This document shows positions 24,268-36,641 of a stretch of DNA of 64,000 nucleotides, piece after piece. This DNA is from Cenococcum geophilum 1.58 (lineage: Eukaryota > Ascomycota > Dothideomycetes > Gloniales > Gloniaceae), in the NCBI GenBank assembly GCA_001692895.1, contig KV748214.1:558001-622000 (forward strand). Direction: 5' to 3'. The number at the start of each line of letters is the position of its first letter. The first letter of the stretch is position 1. The notes below the pieces were generated by a model that saw only the letters and a program-made list of their open reading frames with translations, made no database searches and had not been told where the DNA came from. Both the position numbers and the translations under genes were made by a program.

Positions 24268-27200
24268 TTACCCCCCCCTCTAAAAAAGCCTACCCTTAGG
24301 CTTTGCCGCTAAAAGTCTTAGTAAAAGAATCTAACTAATTAGATAACTTTAACCGCCGGTTAAAGTTCCTAGATATCTTAATACCTTACATAACTAAGAA
24401 ATTTTTAGGGTGTTTTTATCCTTATATTCTTCTAGTAGCTTATTATTTTTATTATACTAGCATTCTATCTACTTATCTAGGTACTTTAGCGATCCGGGTT
24501 TATTAGGGTAACGGCTATAAAACTCCTAAAGCTTATAGGGGCTACCTATAAAGTTCTATATAGGGTACTAAGTGGGGTCTAGGTTATATCCTTTCTAACT
24601 AATATAATACTTTAACGTTCCCTTTACAAGTTTATAGGCTAGTATTTCTTTAATTTCCCATTTATTATTATCGTTAACTTAAATTAGTAGGGGAGGTTTA
24701 TTCTTTTATCCAGGCAGTAGGTTATTTATAGCTTTCCGTAGCTTATCCGGTAAGAAAATAGGGTGGACTTTAATTAAGTTTAGGAGCTTAACCTTATACG
24801 AGTTGCCTACTTTATTAAGAATCTTATACAGTCCTACCATCTTATAGTCTAGCTTACGGCTAGGCCGTTCTATCTTTTAGTTCTTTATTATAACTTAGAC
24901 TATATCGCCTATAGTAAAGTTAGGCTCGCGCCTATGCTTATTTGCCTACTATTTTATTAATTTTTAGGCCTTTTCTAGGTTTGTATAGGCTACTTTTTAG
25001 GCTTCTTCTAAGCGCTTAGCGTACTGCTAGGCTTCCTTATAAGATAGTTTTTTGTGTATAGTCTAGGGCCCTTTTAGTCTTTCCCAGTTAAAGCTTATAT
25101 AGGGTAGGTAACCTATTTCTAGTTAAATAGGGGCAAATCCGGTAGAGTTATAGGATAAGGTTGCTTAGACGTAGTCTATTAAGGGTAATAGTTCGGCCCA
25201 GTTATCCTAGAAGTAGTTAATAAAAGGCCAAAGTCTCTAGTCTAAGTATTAATTTATAATCTCTATTTAACCGTCTATCTAAGGGTAATATACCGTAAAA
25301 AGCTTTAGCTTAATGCCTAGGATCTAGGTAAACTTATTCTAAAAGGCTAATATAAACTGCGGCCTATAGTTAGATATAATAGTGTCTAGTAGTCCGTAAA
25401 TTTGGTAGACGTAGTAGATATATAGTTAGGCTGCCTTTTTAGCATCAATATTCTTATAATAGGGAATTAAAAACGGGCGCTTACCGAAGTAGTTAACTAG
25501 GATTATAACTATATTATATCCATCACGGTCTAAAGGTAGCTTATAAAAGCTATAGAGATATATTACTAAGGGCGGTTAGGTATTAAGAGGGGTTTTAATA
25601 GTCCTAGGGTCTTATTTTATGGGATTATAGACCTATAGTAGTCGTTGCAGTTCTATATATAGCGGTCGATATCCATAACTATTCTAGGCTAGTAGTAGCG
25701 GTTGCCAATAATCCTATAGGTCTTATTCTTTTTAGGGTAGGCTATAAAAACCTAGGTATATGCTTTAGCAATAAGCCAAGTCCGTAAGTTCTGTTCCTCT
25801 ACCACTACTAGCCGTTCTTAATACTTAAGTAATTTATTTTCGAGGAACTATAGGCTGGTAACGTTCTTTGCCTTTTTATAGTACTCCTATAGAGAAGGGG
25901 CCGTACGGTTTATTTATAGCAATTTGTTAATTAAGTTAAGTCCTAAAGGGTTAATAGGATATATCTCGGCGCCTAAGGGGTCTATACTTAGTTCTGCTTA
26001 TATCCGGGGGTTAAGGTACTCTAGTTATAGTAGCGTCTAGGTCTATAATAAGATCTTCGCAGCCGTATAGTTACCTAGGTCTTATTTACGCCTAGTAAGA
26101 GTATCCGCATAGTTTATAGCGCCTAGTCTATATATAATTAAGAAGTTAAACTAAGATAGGACATCTACCTAGCGTGCCTGCCGGGCTATAAGGGCCTTAG
26201 TTATTATAAAGTATTCTAGGGCCTTATAATTTAATACTACTTTAATAGGTTTAGGGGTCCCCTCTAGCTATATACACTAGTGCTAAAAGCTAGAGATAAT
26301 AGCCAGCATTTCTTTATTATAGATGTGGTAGTTTAGTTTAGCATCTATTATAGTCTTTAAATAGTATACAATAGGGTATTATTCTCCGTCCGGTTACTTC
26401 TGAGAAAAAATACTGGCTATTACGCCGTCTAAGGTATTAGTTTCTAGCATTAAGGGCCGTTCTAGGTTAAAGTAGGTAAGTAAAGGGGCTAATACTAGCC
26501 GTTTTTTAAGCTTATTAAAGGCCTATATATATATAGTATTAAAGTAAAAGGGCTGGTCTTTCCTAGTAAGGCGGTTAAGAGGCTAGGCGATCCTGCTATA
26601 GTTCTTAATAAAGTATTAGTAGAAGTTATAGAAACCTAAAAATAATTACACCCCCTTTATAGTCCGAGGGGGCGTCCACTAGTTAATTATAGTTGTTTTC
26701 TCTAGGTTGGCCTTAATTCCGTCCATACTAATAATAAAACTTAGGTACTTTATACGCTTAACACTAAATTCTAACTTTTTAATATCGGCCTAGAGGCCAG
26801 CTTTGCGGAGCTGTTATAGGACTTTATAGATATGCTCCTTGTATTTTAGTTTATTCTTTAAATAAATTATAATATTATCTAGATAGGCCGTATAGAAGTT
26901 ATTAAGGTAGTTAAAGAGTATATTGTTTATATACCGCTAGTATGTAGCTAGTCCGTTAGTTAGTCTAAAAGGAAGTACCTTATATTTATACGTCCCGTAA
27001 CGGGTTTAGAATATAGTAAGATCCTTAGACCTAGGGTTTATCCTAATTTAGTAAAAGGCCTAGCGGATATTAAGCTTTATAAAAACCTTAGCTTTACTTA
27101 TTTAGGTAAGAGTCTTATTAAGTAAGGGTAGCGGGTAGCGGTCCTTGCGGGTTATATTATTTAGCTTATAGTAGTTAATACAGAAGCGTAGTTCTCTATT

Positions 27201-29834
27201 TGGCTTTTTAACAAAGAGAATAGGTAAGTTAAAGGGGGCTTAGCTAGGCTTAATGAAGCCCTTATTTAGGTTATTAATAAGGTACTACTTTATAGCCTAT
27301 AATTCGGCAATAGACTATAGGTAGAGAGGGCTAAAGCTAAGGGTGCTTCCCTTATCTTACTTAATTTTAATCTTATAGTTATATGGTTGGTAGGGTAGAA
27401 GTATATTAAACGCTACCTTAAAGAATACGTCCTTAAATTTCCGGTATTAATTAGGCAGTTTTTACTTTACTAGTTTTTTATTTATAAGCCTACTTTTCTA
27501 TCTACTAAGCTTGCTTTCCTTTTCCTTAATTATTTAGTTAATTTTATATAGGCTAGTTATAAAGGTAACAGTATTAGGCTAAACTAGGTTCTAGTAGAAT
27601 CCTATAGCGCTAATACAGTAGATATTAACTGGTGGGAGGTCCGTGGGTTTCTTTGGCGTCCGTTAGGCCGTAGTTTATAGTATAGGGTTTATGGTCTTCC
27701 TTAGCTTACGTTCCATTTTCTATAAGTTATCCTTCCTATCTATTAGTTTAGTATGGCGTCTAATATCCCTGGCTTTCCTTTATAGCTTTATAGGGTTCTC
27801 TATAGGGAACTTAGCTAGGTTACTACCAACTTCCTAGGTCTTTAGTGCGGGTGGCGTAATATAAGTAGTTTGGGGGCGGCGTAGTATACAGATCTGTTGC
27901 AGGTTAAGCTATACGTCCTTCTTAAAGGCCTAGTCTTTGCGTATAGCATTGGCCTAGTAAATAGTATTAATCTAGGGCCGTATAAGGTTTTCTATTATAA
28001 TGCTAATTTCTTTTATAAAGGAAGGGGTTAGGGGTAGAGTTTTAGGCTAAATAAGCCGTCTACTCTATACTTTAAGCTGTAAGCCTAAATAGGCTAGCTA
28101 TTTTCTTCCTAAGATTATATTATGGCTTCCTAAGATTATATTATGGCTTCCTAAGATTATATTGTGGCTTCCTAAGTCCGTAATAAGAAAGGGGATATTA
28201 TATTACCTTCGTCTGTTAACGTAAAGGTAAATCCGCAAGATAGTTATAATAGGTGGCCCTATCCGTCCATTATAACCGCGAATAGGGATTAGTTTAGGTA
28301 GTTCTTTAAGGGGTGTATTTAAAAAGTTAGCCAGTTTTGTAGCGCACTTTATATTAATTAAGGTAAAGGCATTTGCTCCTAAGTTAGCTAAAGTAGAGGT
28401 TAAAACTTAATATCTATTGCGAAATAAAGTATAAGGGATAGTGTAGCTTTTTCTATTAACTAGCCGACCTAGATTAATATATAATATATTAATCCCTTTT
28501 AACCCTAGAGAGGAGTCTTTCTTTAAGGTTCCTCTTTTTTTAGCTCTATACTATCCTCCTAAATTAATAGGACCTCGTTTATCCTTACCTTTATTAGGTA
28601 GTTCCTTATAGGGTGGCCTATTTAACCGTATAAGAAGTAAGCTCCTTAATTGCTAAGGGCCTATATATAGGGGTCGCTATATATAGGCCGGGTGTATACT
28701 AGGCCCGTAGTAGGGGTAGCTATATAGCTAGCTGCCGGGTTAGCTATAGGAGTTGCTAATTATGCCAGGGCACTATAGGCCGTATTTATAGTACTTATGG
28801 CCTAGTTTATAAGGTTTCTAGTTTTTAGCTAATTAACGCGTGCCTTAATTTAATAAAGGCCTTAGTTAATAGCTAGGCAATAGTTTATAAGTTTCTTTAA
28901 TGTCTATGCTATAGTATAAGCTAGTAATACGGCCTGCTGTAGGTCTAGGGTAAGCTTATTAAAGAGGTCTAGCAGTAGGTCTTCCTAGGGGATCTGGGCC
29001 TATCCGGCTAGGTATAGAAAGCGGGTTTAGAAGGCCGAAAAGGTCTCCGTTATTTTTATATTTAGGCTTTTATAACTAAGGCGGGCGTTTTATACTTTAA
29101 AAGGGTCCTTATAAATAGAAGATAAGTATTTAATTATTTCTTTTTTAGAGATAAAGGGGTCTATTAAGTCTTTAGTGTATCGCGGGCGTAAATACATCTA
29201 GGCGTCTCCGCTAGTACAGCTAAAGACGTAGGCCATTCTAGCTTAGGCGTTAGGGAAGTAGTCTGTATTAACTTTAAGCTTATCCTGTAATTAGAGCTTC
29301 TAATTATTAAATATAGGGTTAGTTCTATCTGTAAGTAGTAGGGGGTCCATAACCTTTACTAACCGCTTCGGTACTATATAGGCCTTAGTAAATCCACTAA
29401 GGCGCTAGAATAGGGCCTAAAGGACTATAGTAAGTCTTTGGTTATTTAATAATAACTTATTATTAGATATAGGGGTATCTCTGGCTTTAAGCAGCTCTCG
29501 CAATTATTTAATTTTGGTATTAATAGCCGTAAGCTCCGCCTAGGGGGTTAAAATGTTAATTGTTTCTTTATCTAAAGTATTTAAGGGTCCTATAGCTACT
29601 TTACCTACAGCTGTAGTTCGTGGTATAGTGGTAGGGGTGTTAGGTAATTCTGGGTAATTTCTTTAGGGGTTTTGGTCTATGTGTATCTTATAGGTCCTTT
29701 CCTTAGGGTTCTATTTTTTTCTTTTGGGTCCTATCCTTGTGGTCCTAGTAATGTCCTTAGGGTCCTATTCTGTGTTCTTATAGATATATTTAAGTTCCTT
29801 CTTAGGAAGAAAGAGTAGAGTAAGCTTTAGATAA

Positions 29835-30061
29835 TATTAGCGACTTAGTTAATTAAGGCATAAGCATAGTATAAGGGACGTGCAAGCCTATACAATTGGA
29901 TTGTTTATAAACAAGAATCTAAAGCTAAAGAAAGGAAAGGAGAAGAAGGGGAGCGCCGCTCGAAGCTATATACGATCTTCACGTCACGTGACCGCAATAT
30001 GCGGCAATCTGTGGCAACTTGCCGGTGCGTAGTTCTGCCAAGTTCTGCCAGTGCCGTAACA
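29835..30061 (-). repeat. LTR of gypsy copy 2 (5' LTR)
   Basis: 227 bp, ending GCCGTAACA and followed by AAAGA. Confidence 0.9.
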
Positions 30062-33000
30062 AAAGAAGCTTTTAAAGCTGTGCCAGTTATATTGGTCAAA
30101 GGTGCGTCTTCCCTATATATTACTTCTACTTCTACTTACTTTTCTAGGTCTCTAAATATAATTTAAATAAGCGGAGAGCTCTTATAGAGTTAGGTTCTAC
30201 TACTAAGAATCGTCCTATAAGGCGCCAGCAAACTACTCCACCTAAAAACGATACTAAGAACGCCTTCCTGCCTCGCGGCCAGAATAGCTAAGATACCCTT
30301 AAAATAGCTTAACGGCGGAAGATAATTAGGGCAATACAATAGGAGCACTATATTCTTAATTGACGAGGTAAAGCTTACTTACCTACTTCTTCGCTATATA
30401 CTGTAGATAAAGCTCTATATAGTAGAAGAGGCACTCTAGATGGCCTAAATGCGTCCTTACCAAAACTAACTCCTATGCCTACTTTACCACCAATACCTAC
30501 TCTACCGCCAATACCTACTCTACCACTAATACCACCTTCCTTGCGGCAAGCTCCCTTACGGTAAGCTCCTTTATAGTAAGCTCCTTTACAGCAAGCTCTA
30601 GCTACGGCTATACCACTACCCATTTTAGCTATTAATTGGGAGCGAATTAAGAAGTTTAGGAGTATATTATAGGCTAAACGTATAGAGACGTGCAGTTATT
30701 ATAAGGAGCGGTAGTTCCAAATAGGCTTAGCTACGGAGGGTAACAATATAGGTGTATGTAAAGCCTATATTAAGGACGCCGATAGCCTTAAGTATCTAAC
30801 CCTTCCTCCCCTATTTAGTAATAGCAATGGGCTTAATCTAGGGCCTGTTCCTAGCTTCCTACCTATACTTACCGCGGTAGAGGAGCTTCTAATTACGCGC
30901 GTATACGTTTATTTATAAGTCGTACATATACGTGGCCACCAACATTGCTATACTGGCTACGTCTACTGCTTTGGCTAGAACATACTAAAGACCTAAAAGC
31001 AGCTACCACGGCTACCTACTAAACTTAATATACTGGTCGTAAGGCCTATAGCAGTAGAGGGTGGCGAATACCTAAGTCGGCGGTTTACTAAGCGGTATAC
31101 CGTAAGGTGCTCTACTATAGCATAGTGGCTTTACTTTCTAAAGGTTAATTATCTTAATTATCGCGACGTTGAAATATATAGCACCCGGCTTACCAGCTTA
31201 CCCAAAAATGGCTCTATATTAGATTAGCTACCTTATATTAATAAGTTAGAGTCTAATTCCAGTGGCCCGATAGCTTACCCTACTGCTCCTATATAACGTC
31301 CCGCCGTTAATCCTCTACCTACTAAGCTTGGCAGTAATATACCGGACAGTAAATTTAATAACGACGTACTAGATACTTTAGTTCCTAATCTAGTACCTAA
31401 CCTTAATAAATTAGAGCTTTTGGGTCGCGAGGTTTAATACTAATAAGACCTATAAGCGGGCCTAGAGGTTCCTACTGTATAATAGACACCTCTCTCTAAG
31501 CAATTAGCTAGTTTTATTATACGCGGCGCCTTTCCTACCCTATTTCCTTATGGTAAAGCCAATTTTAATATACCGCGAAGCCGTATAGTTACCCTAGCTA
31601 CATACGCTAAGCATATACTTAAGTATTAGGACGGCCGGTTTAGCCGCCACCCCTTATTTCGCTATTACGTATTTAATCGGATTATAAGAGAGCAAGCCCT
31701 TAACGCTACCCGTTTCCTTTACGGCCAATTAAATAAGAATAGCCTATCTTTAAATAAGCTTACTAATATTATAAATAGTAATGGGGGTGGCTAGTTACTA
31801 AATAAGATTATACGGTATATACGGAGCCTTAAGGGCACTAGACCTTACTAGAGGCAGAAGAGAAATAAGCTTACGGCTTATACTAAGAATATTAAGAGCG
31901 GGTCTCTATTCTTTATACTTAGCGCTACTAATCTACATTAGCATAATCTACACTCTTATATACCTCTATTTAACGAATATAAGGCTGCTAATAAGGCTTA
32001 GCGCTACTAAATTGCTTCTTAAAATCTTAATAACAATCCGCATATTGCTGCTTACTAGCTATATTACTGCTTTAATCTATTTAGAAAGCACCCTATTTAA
32101 TAGCATTAACTTTTAGTCCCAATATAAGTAGTAGGTACGAGGTAGCGGCTATATATATAGCTTCTTATAGAGTTTAACAGCCCTAAGGCCAGATCCGTCA
32201 GCTATTAAATTAAAGGCGGCTTTTGCTAAGTACTAGGCTACTTTTATATCCGTAATTAATCCCAATTAATCTAGGCCTCCCAATCTCTAATATCCTTCTG
32301 CTCTAAGCTATAAAGAACAGCTTAATACTAGTAAGCTTCTTACTACCTACCTTAATCAATTTTAACGGCACTATAATTACACCAAATTTTACTGCTTAAG
32401 ATTAAAGAAAGGCTCCACTAAAGTAAAAAAGTGCCGCTTCTATTTTCTACGGTCTCTCCGCAATAAGGCTGCTGTATTAAAGGATTAAAATCCATATTAC
32501 TAGACGTTCTGTCCACAGCATAATAATAAGCTTTTTAATGGTTACAATACAGCTATAATATTAGCGTGGATGGCGAATATTAATACGTCACCCACTATAA
32601 GTATATTAATAATAGTTAACTATATAGGCAAATATTACAGCAAGGAAGAGAAAAAGTTAACTTCCTACTAGGAGTTACTCTAATTAGTACAGCCGCACGC
32701 TAATAGCCTTTATGCCTTTAGTTTAGTTATAGTTAGGTTTATAAATAAGCTTATTACTAAACGCGATTAGTTAGTATAGGAGGTATACTATCTGCTTCTT
32801 AACATTCCCCTTTATAAAGGCTCTAGGAATATAGTAACTTTAGACTACCGCTAGAAGGATAATTAAAGCGCTACGTATAAGCTTAATAATAGGCAATTAA
32901 AAGGGTGCAGACTATCTAACTATAATAAATATAAACGCCGCCTAGATAGGGTAAAGGACGTTACTTTCCTCAATTTTCTACTCTATTTTAATTACTCTAC

Positions 33001-33550
33001 TTATAAGCGTCGGCTAAGAGCAAAGCCTTAAATTATATCGTACTTTCCGCGATATAACGGCGATTATTTCTATCCGTAGTATTCTAAGTTCTACTATATA
33101 AAGCTTATTCTTTATTACCCATAGAGGGAGTATAAGGAAGTAGCTACTTATACTAATAGATTTAGGGCCCCTAATTATATAGCTTCCTATTAGGCTTGCG
33201 TTAACTCTTATTAGCACCTACCTAACTACTTCTATAATTAGAAACTAGAGGAAGGTCGCGAAACTGCTAATAATATTAATGAGTTTAAGGGCGATTTTAC
33301 AGACAACTTAGAGCTATATTAGTCCTTTAAGGCCCTATATACCCGCGTTTAAAATATTAACAGAGTTAAACTTAAGAATCCTAACAGGCTTAGTAATAGG
33401 GAGCTTAATCGTAACTATAACTAGAGTACGCATTAGGGTACGTACCCGCAGCTTAATAAGAGGACTTATTAATAGGAAGTACGGCTATAGCCTCTACCGT
33501 AGAGCCGCCTATCCTAAACAGCAACTCCGTCCTCCTTATAACTAGGTTAG

Positions 33551-33721
33551 TGTCGGTATAACTCTCTTTATTAACGTGCACGAATATCACTTATAGTGGT
33601 ACGTATGCGGTGTTAAAGTTAGTAGTTAATTGTTTTTTCGAAGAAAGGGGTTGCTCCAAAGTCAGATAGTTAGTCTCGCTTTGTAGTCATATAACTACAT
33701 TACATAATTAACGTTCCGACA
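33551..33721 (-). repeat. LTR of the shortened copia copy (3' LTR)
   Basis: 171 bp, TGTCGGTATA to TTCCGACA, preceded by GTTAG. Confidence 0.9.
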
Positions 33722-35119
33722 CTAGAGCAACTCTAAAAAGAAGGCTAATTTATACTCTAAAGTTAAGTCTTTTAGACTACTTATAGCGTATACGTAATAG
33801 CTAGCTCTTCCGTCTATAATACGTAATAGCTCCACCTTTAATCCTAGAGCGCGTCGCCTGTCGGATTCTGCCATACCGTTAAACCGGCCAATTAGGATTT
33901 TCCATCCCCGGGATAGAAAATCGCTATTGGCTCGCCTGCTACTAGCGCCTTAGCGGCTAGCTCTATATAGTACGAGTCCGTACCTACTAAAGCCAAATCC
34001 GTTTATTTAACCCACCCTATAGCTTAATTCGTATTAATAAGCTATAATAGTGCCGTATAAGGCTTGCCCTTTATTATAGCATCTGCAGGGTTAGTATCTC
34101 CATCGATATCAATTATTAAGCGTTTTTCTTGCGTAGTTCCTAGTTGGACGAGACAGTTATATAAGGACCTTGAATTAGTGCAGAGAATTACAGACATTGC
34201 GAATATTGCGGATATTGCGAATCTTACGGATATCAGACATTGCGGATATTAGACACTGGTGTCTTAGCGGTATAAATAGGTAGGTGCGTGTAAGGTATTA
34301 CGGGGTAGTCCTATAATACTATCTTGGCTATATCCTAGAAGCTCTTAGGGCTACTAAAGGTAGCCTTCGGCTAGGCCTTAGCTACCCCTTATAAGCTCTT
34401 CAGGCTTACAGCTTCCTTCCTCCCCTATTAGTTCGTCTCTCTTTCTCCTATATAAGGGTATTATCTACTCCCTACTATACACCCAGGCAATACCTTATAG
34501 TTTATTTGTTTAACCTACGCTAATAGAGTTATAGGCTTTAACTAGAACCCCCTCTGTATTAACACCTATAGTACTTACGTACTGTTTAAATCCCTTATAG
34601 CTAAGGTTTTAACCATTTTAGTTACGGCTTCGGTTATTCCAGTTATAGTTCTGGCCTTAATCTTAACTATAGTAGCGGCAATCTATAAAGGTAGTATACG
34701 CCCCTTAACTAGGGTGTTCCTTCTCCTATACAATAATTAGAGACTGCAACTTATTAATTAACTAAGACGAGTCTTCTCTAGGGTTTGAGACGGTAATTCT
34801 ATAGGCGGAAACTCCCTAGCCAGCTCTTCTGTAGATATCTTTAAAAATAGACAATTTAAAATCGAAGCTTTTACTAACTCTACTATATTTCTGGCTATCT
34901 GTATATATCTTTGCCACTATAGCAGCTTCTTTATTATATAAGGTTATTCCTTCTACTCCTAGGTCTAATTACTACTATAGGGTAGATTACGGTAGGGTAG
35001 ACTACGGTAGGCTAGGCTGCTAAGGTGTTATAGGGGTAGGTATCTACGTTTTAGGCGGCATTATAGCTGTAGTTATAGGCTAGGCAGGAGGAGGACTAGG
35101 AGGGGTAGTAGGGGCAGCA

Positions 35120-35300
35120 GGGGCAGCGATTGGGGTAGCTAGCGGTGCAGCAATTAGAGTAGCTGGCGGTGTAGCGATCGGAGTAGCTAGCGGTGCAGCA
35201 ATCGGAGTAGCTGGCGGTGCAGCGATTGGGATAACTGGTGGTACAGCGATTGGGACAACTGGTGGTGCAGCAGTTGGAATAGCTGGTGGAATTAGCGGAG
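35120..35300. repeat. 24-bp minisatellite in the copia gag region
   Basis: About seven units of the form GCAGCAATCGGAGTAGCTGG plus CGGT. On the element's coding strand each unit reads as an 8-residue Pro/Ala-rich repeat (PPATPIAA type). The full copy has about three units near 20990-21060. Confidence 0.85.
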
Positions 35301-35924
35301 TAGCTAGTGGTGGGGTAAGAGCAGTTACTGGAGGAAAGATAGAGGCGGTTAGTGCGGCTTACTAATTCTATATAGAGGTAGGTTGCTAGGGCATAAATAT
35401 AATAGGTGTTTGCGTACCAGACCTAGGTGGTATTACAACTATAGCTATAGGCTAACCCAATAGACCGTCACGAGCGTAGTTTAACTTATCTTATAATGCT
35501 CTTAAAGCTAGTAGTTCTGCTAGCTCCTTAATAGTTACTACAATCTCCTTATCTATCTATTAATGCAGCTCTTCTTATTGTGTAACTTTAAATAGCAGCT
35601 TAGATATAGTAACTCTGCTATTACGTCTACCTACGTAAACACCTCTTTTAAGGAGATATCTTCGTAGCTTAGATCTAATGTCTGTGCGTATTTTCTTAAA
35701 GCTCTTTACTATAAACCCCTTAAACTGCTCTAGAAAGACGAGCCACAAGGTATTGTCCGTAAAGTCTTATATTAGGTATATCATTGTTTCTACAAACTCT
35801 ACCAGTTCGTCCTTCGTAGCCTTATCTGCATTAATTCCGTATCCGTATTTATTGGCCATTACAGCCTATTCTTCCTCCGTTGGTGCTATAGTTTTAGGCG
35901 TTATAGGTATAAAGGTAGGTATAA

Positions 35925-36065
35925 GGTTAAGGTCGAGGTTTAAGGTCAAGGTTAAGGTTTAAGGTTAAGGTCGAGGTTTAAGGTCGAGGTTAAGGTTTAA
36001 GGTCAAGGTTAAGGTTTAAGGTAAGGGTGTAAAGGTAAGGGTGTAAAGGTGAGGGTATAAGGGTG
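35925..36065. repeat. GGTTTAAGGTCAAGG-type short tandem array
   Basis: Iterations of AAGGTT, AAGGTC and AAGGTTT words followed by AAGGGTGTA units. The array lies in the leader of the shortened copia copy and has the same base unit as 21590-21690. Confidence 0.85.
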
Positions 36066-36470
36066 TGTGTGTGTCCCCTTAACAAATCTACAGTTTTTAA
36101 AGACTAAAGACTAAAGACGATTTTTTAGCAAAGATATGGTCCTCTAGGCGATCTAACGCGTTAACAGTTAAGTTAATACGTGGTTTTAAGCTTTAAGGGT
36201 CCTCTAGGCAATCTAACGCATTAGCAAGCTAATACATGGTCTCAAGCTTTAAGGGTAACGTAGCTCTCTCTAAGTAAAGATACGATTCTCTAGGCGATCT
36301 AACGCGTTAACAATTAAGCTAACGTGTAGTCTCGAGCTTTAAGGGTATCGTAGCTTTCTCCTTTAACTGAAATAGGGCGATAGCTCTGCGATCATTAAAC
36401 ACCGGGTGAGTGGTGCTATTTCTCGAGCTTTACTATTGCGTATTTCCTAATCTGTACGTCTACTAATTAG

Positions 36471-36641
36471 TGTCAGTATAACTCTCTTTATTAACGTGCA
36501 CGAATATCACTTGTAGTGGTACGTATGCGGTGTTAAAGTTAGTAGTTAATTGTTTTTTCAAAGAAAGGGGTTGCTCTAAAGTCAGATAGTCAGTCTCGCT
36601 TTGTAGTTATATAACTACGTCACGTGATTAACGTTCCGACA
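36471..36641 (-). repeat. LTR of the shortened copia copy (5' LTR)
   Basis: 171 bp, TGTCAGTATA to TTCCGACA, followed by GTTAG. Confidence 0.9.

Larger units (their letters stand above)
24041..30061 (-). mobile_element. Ty3/gypsy chromovirus fossil, copy 2
   Basis: LTRs of 227 bp (24041-24267, 29835-30061) with a perfect 5-bp duplication AAAGA (24036-24040, 30062-30066). Same family, same minus orientation and nearly the same length as copy 1 at 9470-15448, with gag, reverse transcriptase, RNase H, integrase and a chromodomain in order. A short stretch ending CTAAGATTATATT is repeated in tandem near 28100-28160, which copy 1 lacks. Copy 2 differs from copy 1 mainly by transitions and by a block of LTR differences near the start (GGTATGAGCACGG versus GACATAAGTACGG). 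It is inserted in the 5' part of the Helitron coding trace. Full length but broken many times over. Confidence 0.92.
33551..36641 (-). mobile_element. Ty1/copia fossil, internally shortened copy
   Basis: LTRs of 171 bp (33551-33721, 36471-36641) of the same family as 15775-22175, with a perfect 5-bp duplication GTTAG (33546-33550, 36642-36646). The interior keeps the 3' end (RNase H side, near 34020-34170) and the gag and 5' leader (about 34650-36450) but lacks most of pol, so it is about 3.3 kb shorter than the full copy. The gag part holds an expanded 24-bp minisatellite. Broken, and inserted in the Helitron between its N domain and its helicase domain. Confidence 0.9.

Noticed and set aside
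29905-30099. 64-codon minus-strand open frame
   Set aside because: Entirely an LTR sequence of gypsy copy 2 plus its flank.
30375-30623. 82-codon minus-strand frame with GxVGIGGRVGIGG repeats
   Set aside because: It is antisense to the Helitron 5' coding trace, and the repeat is the reverse reading of a local Pro/Thr-like repeat. Not a separate gene.
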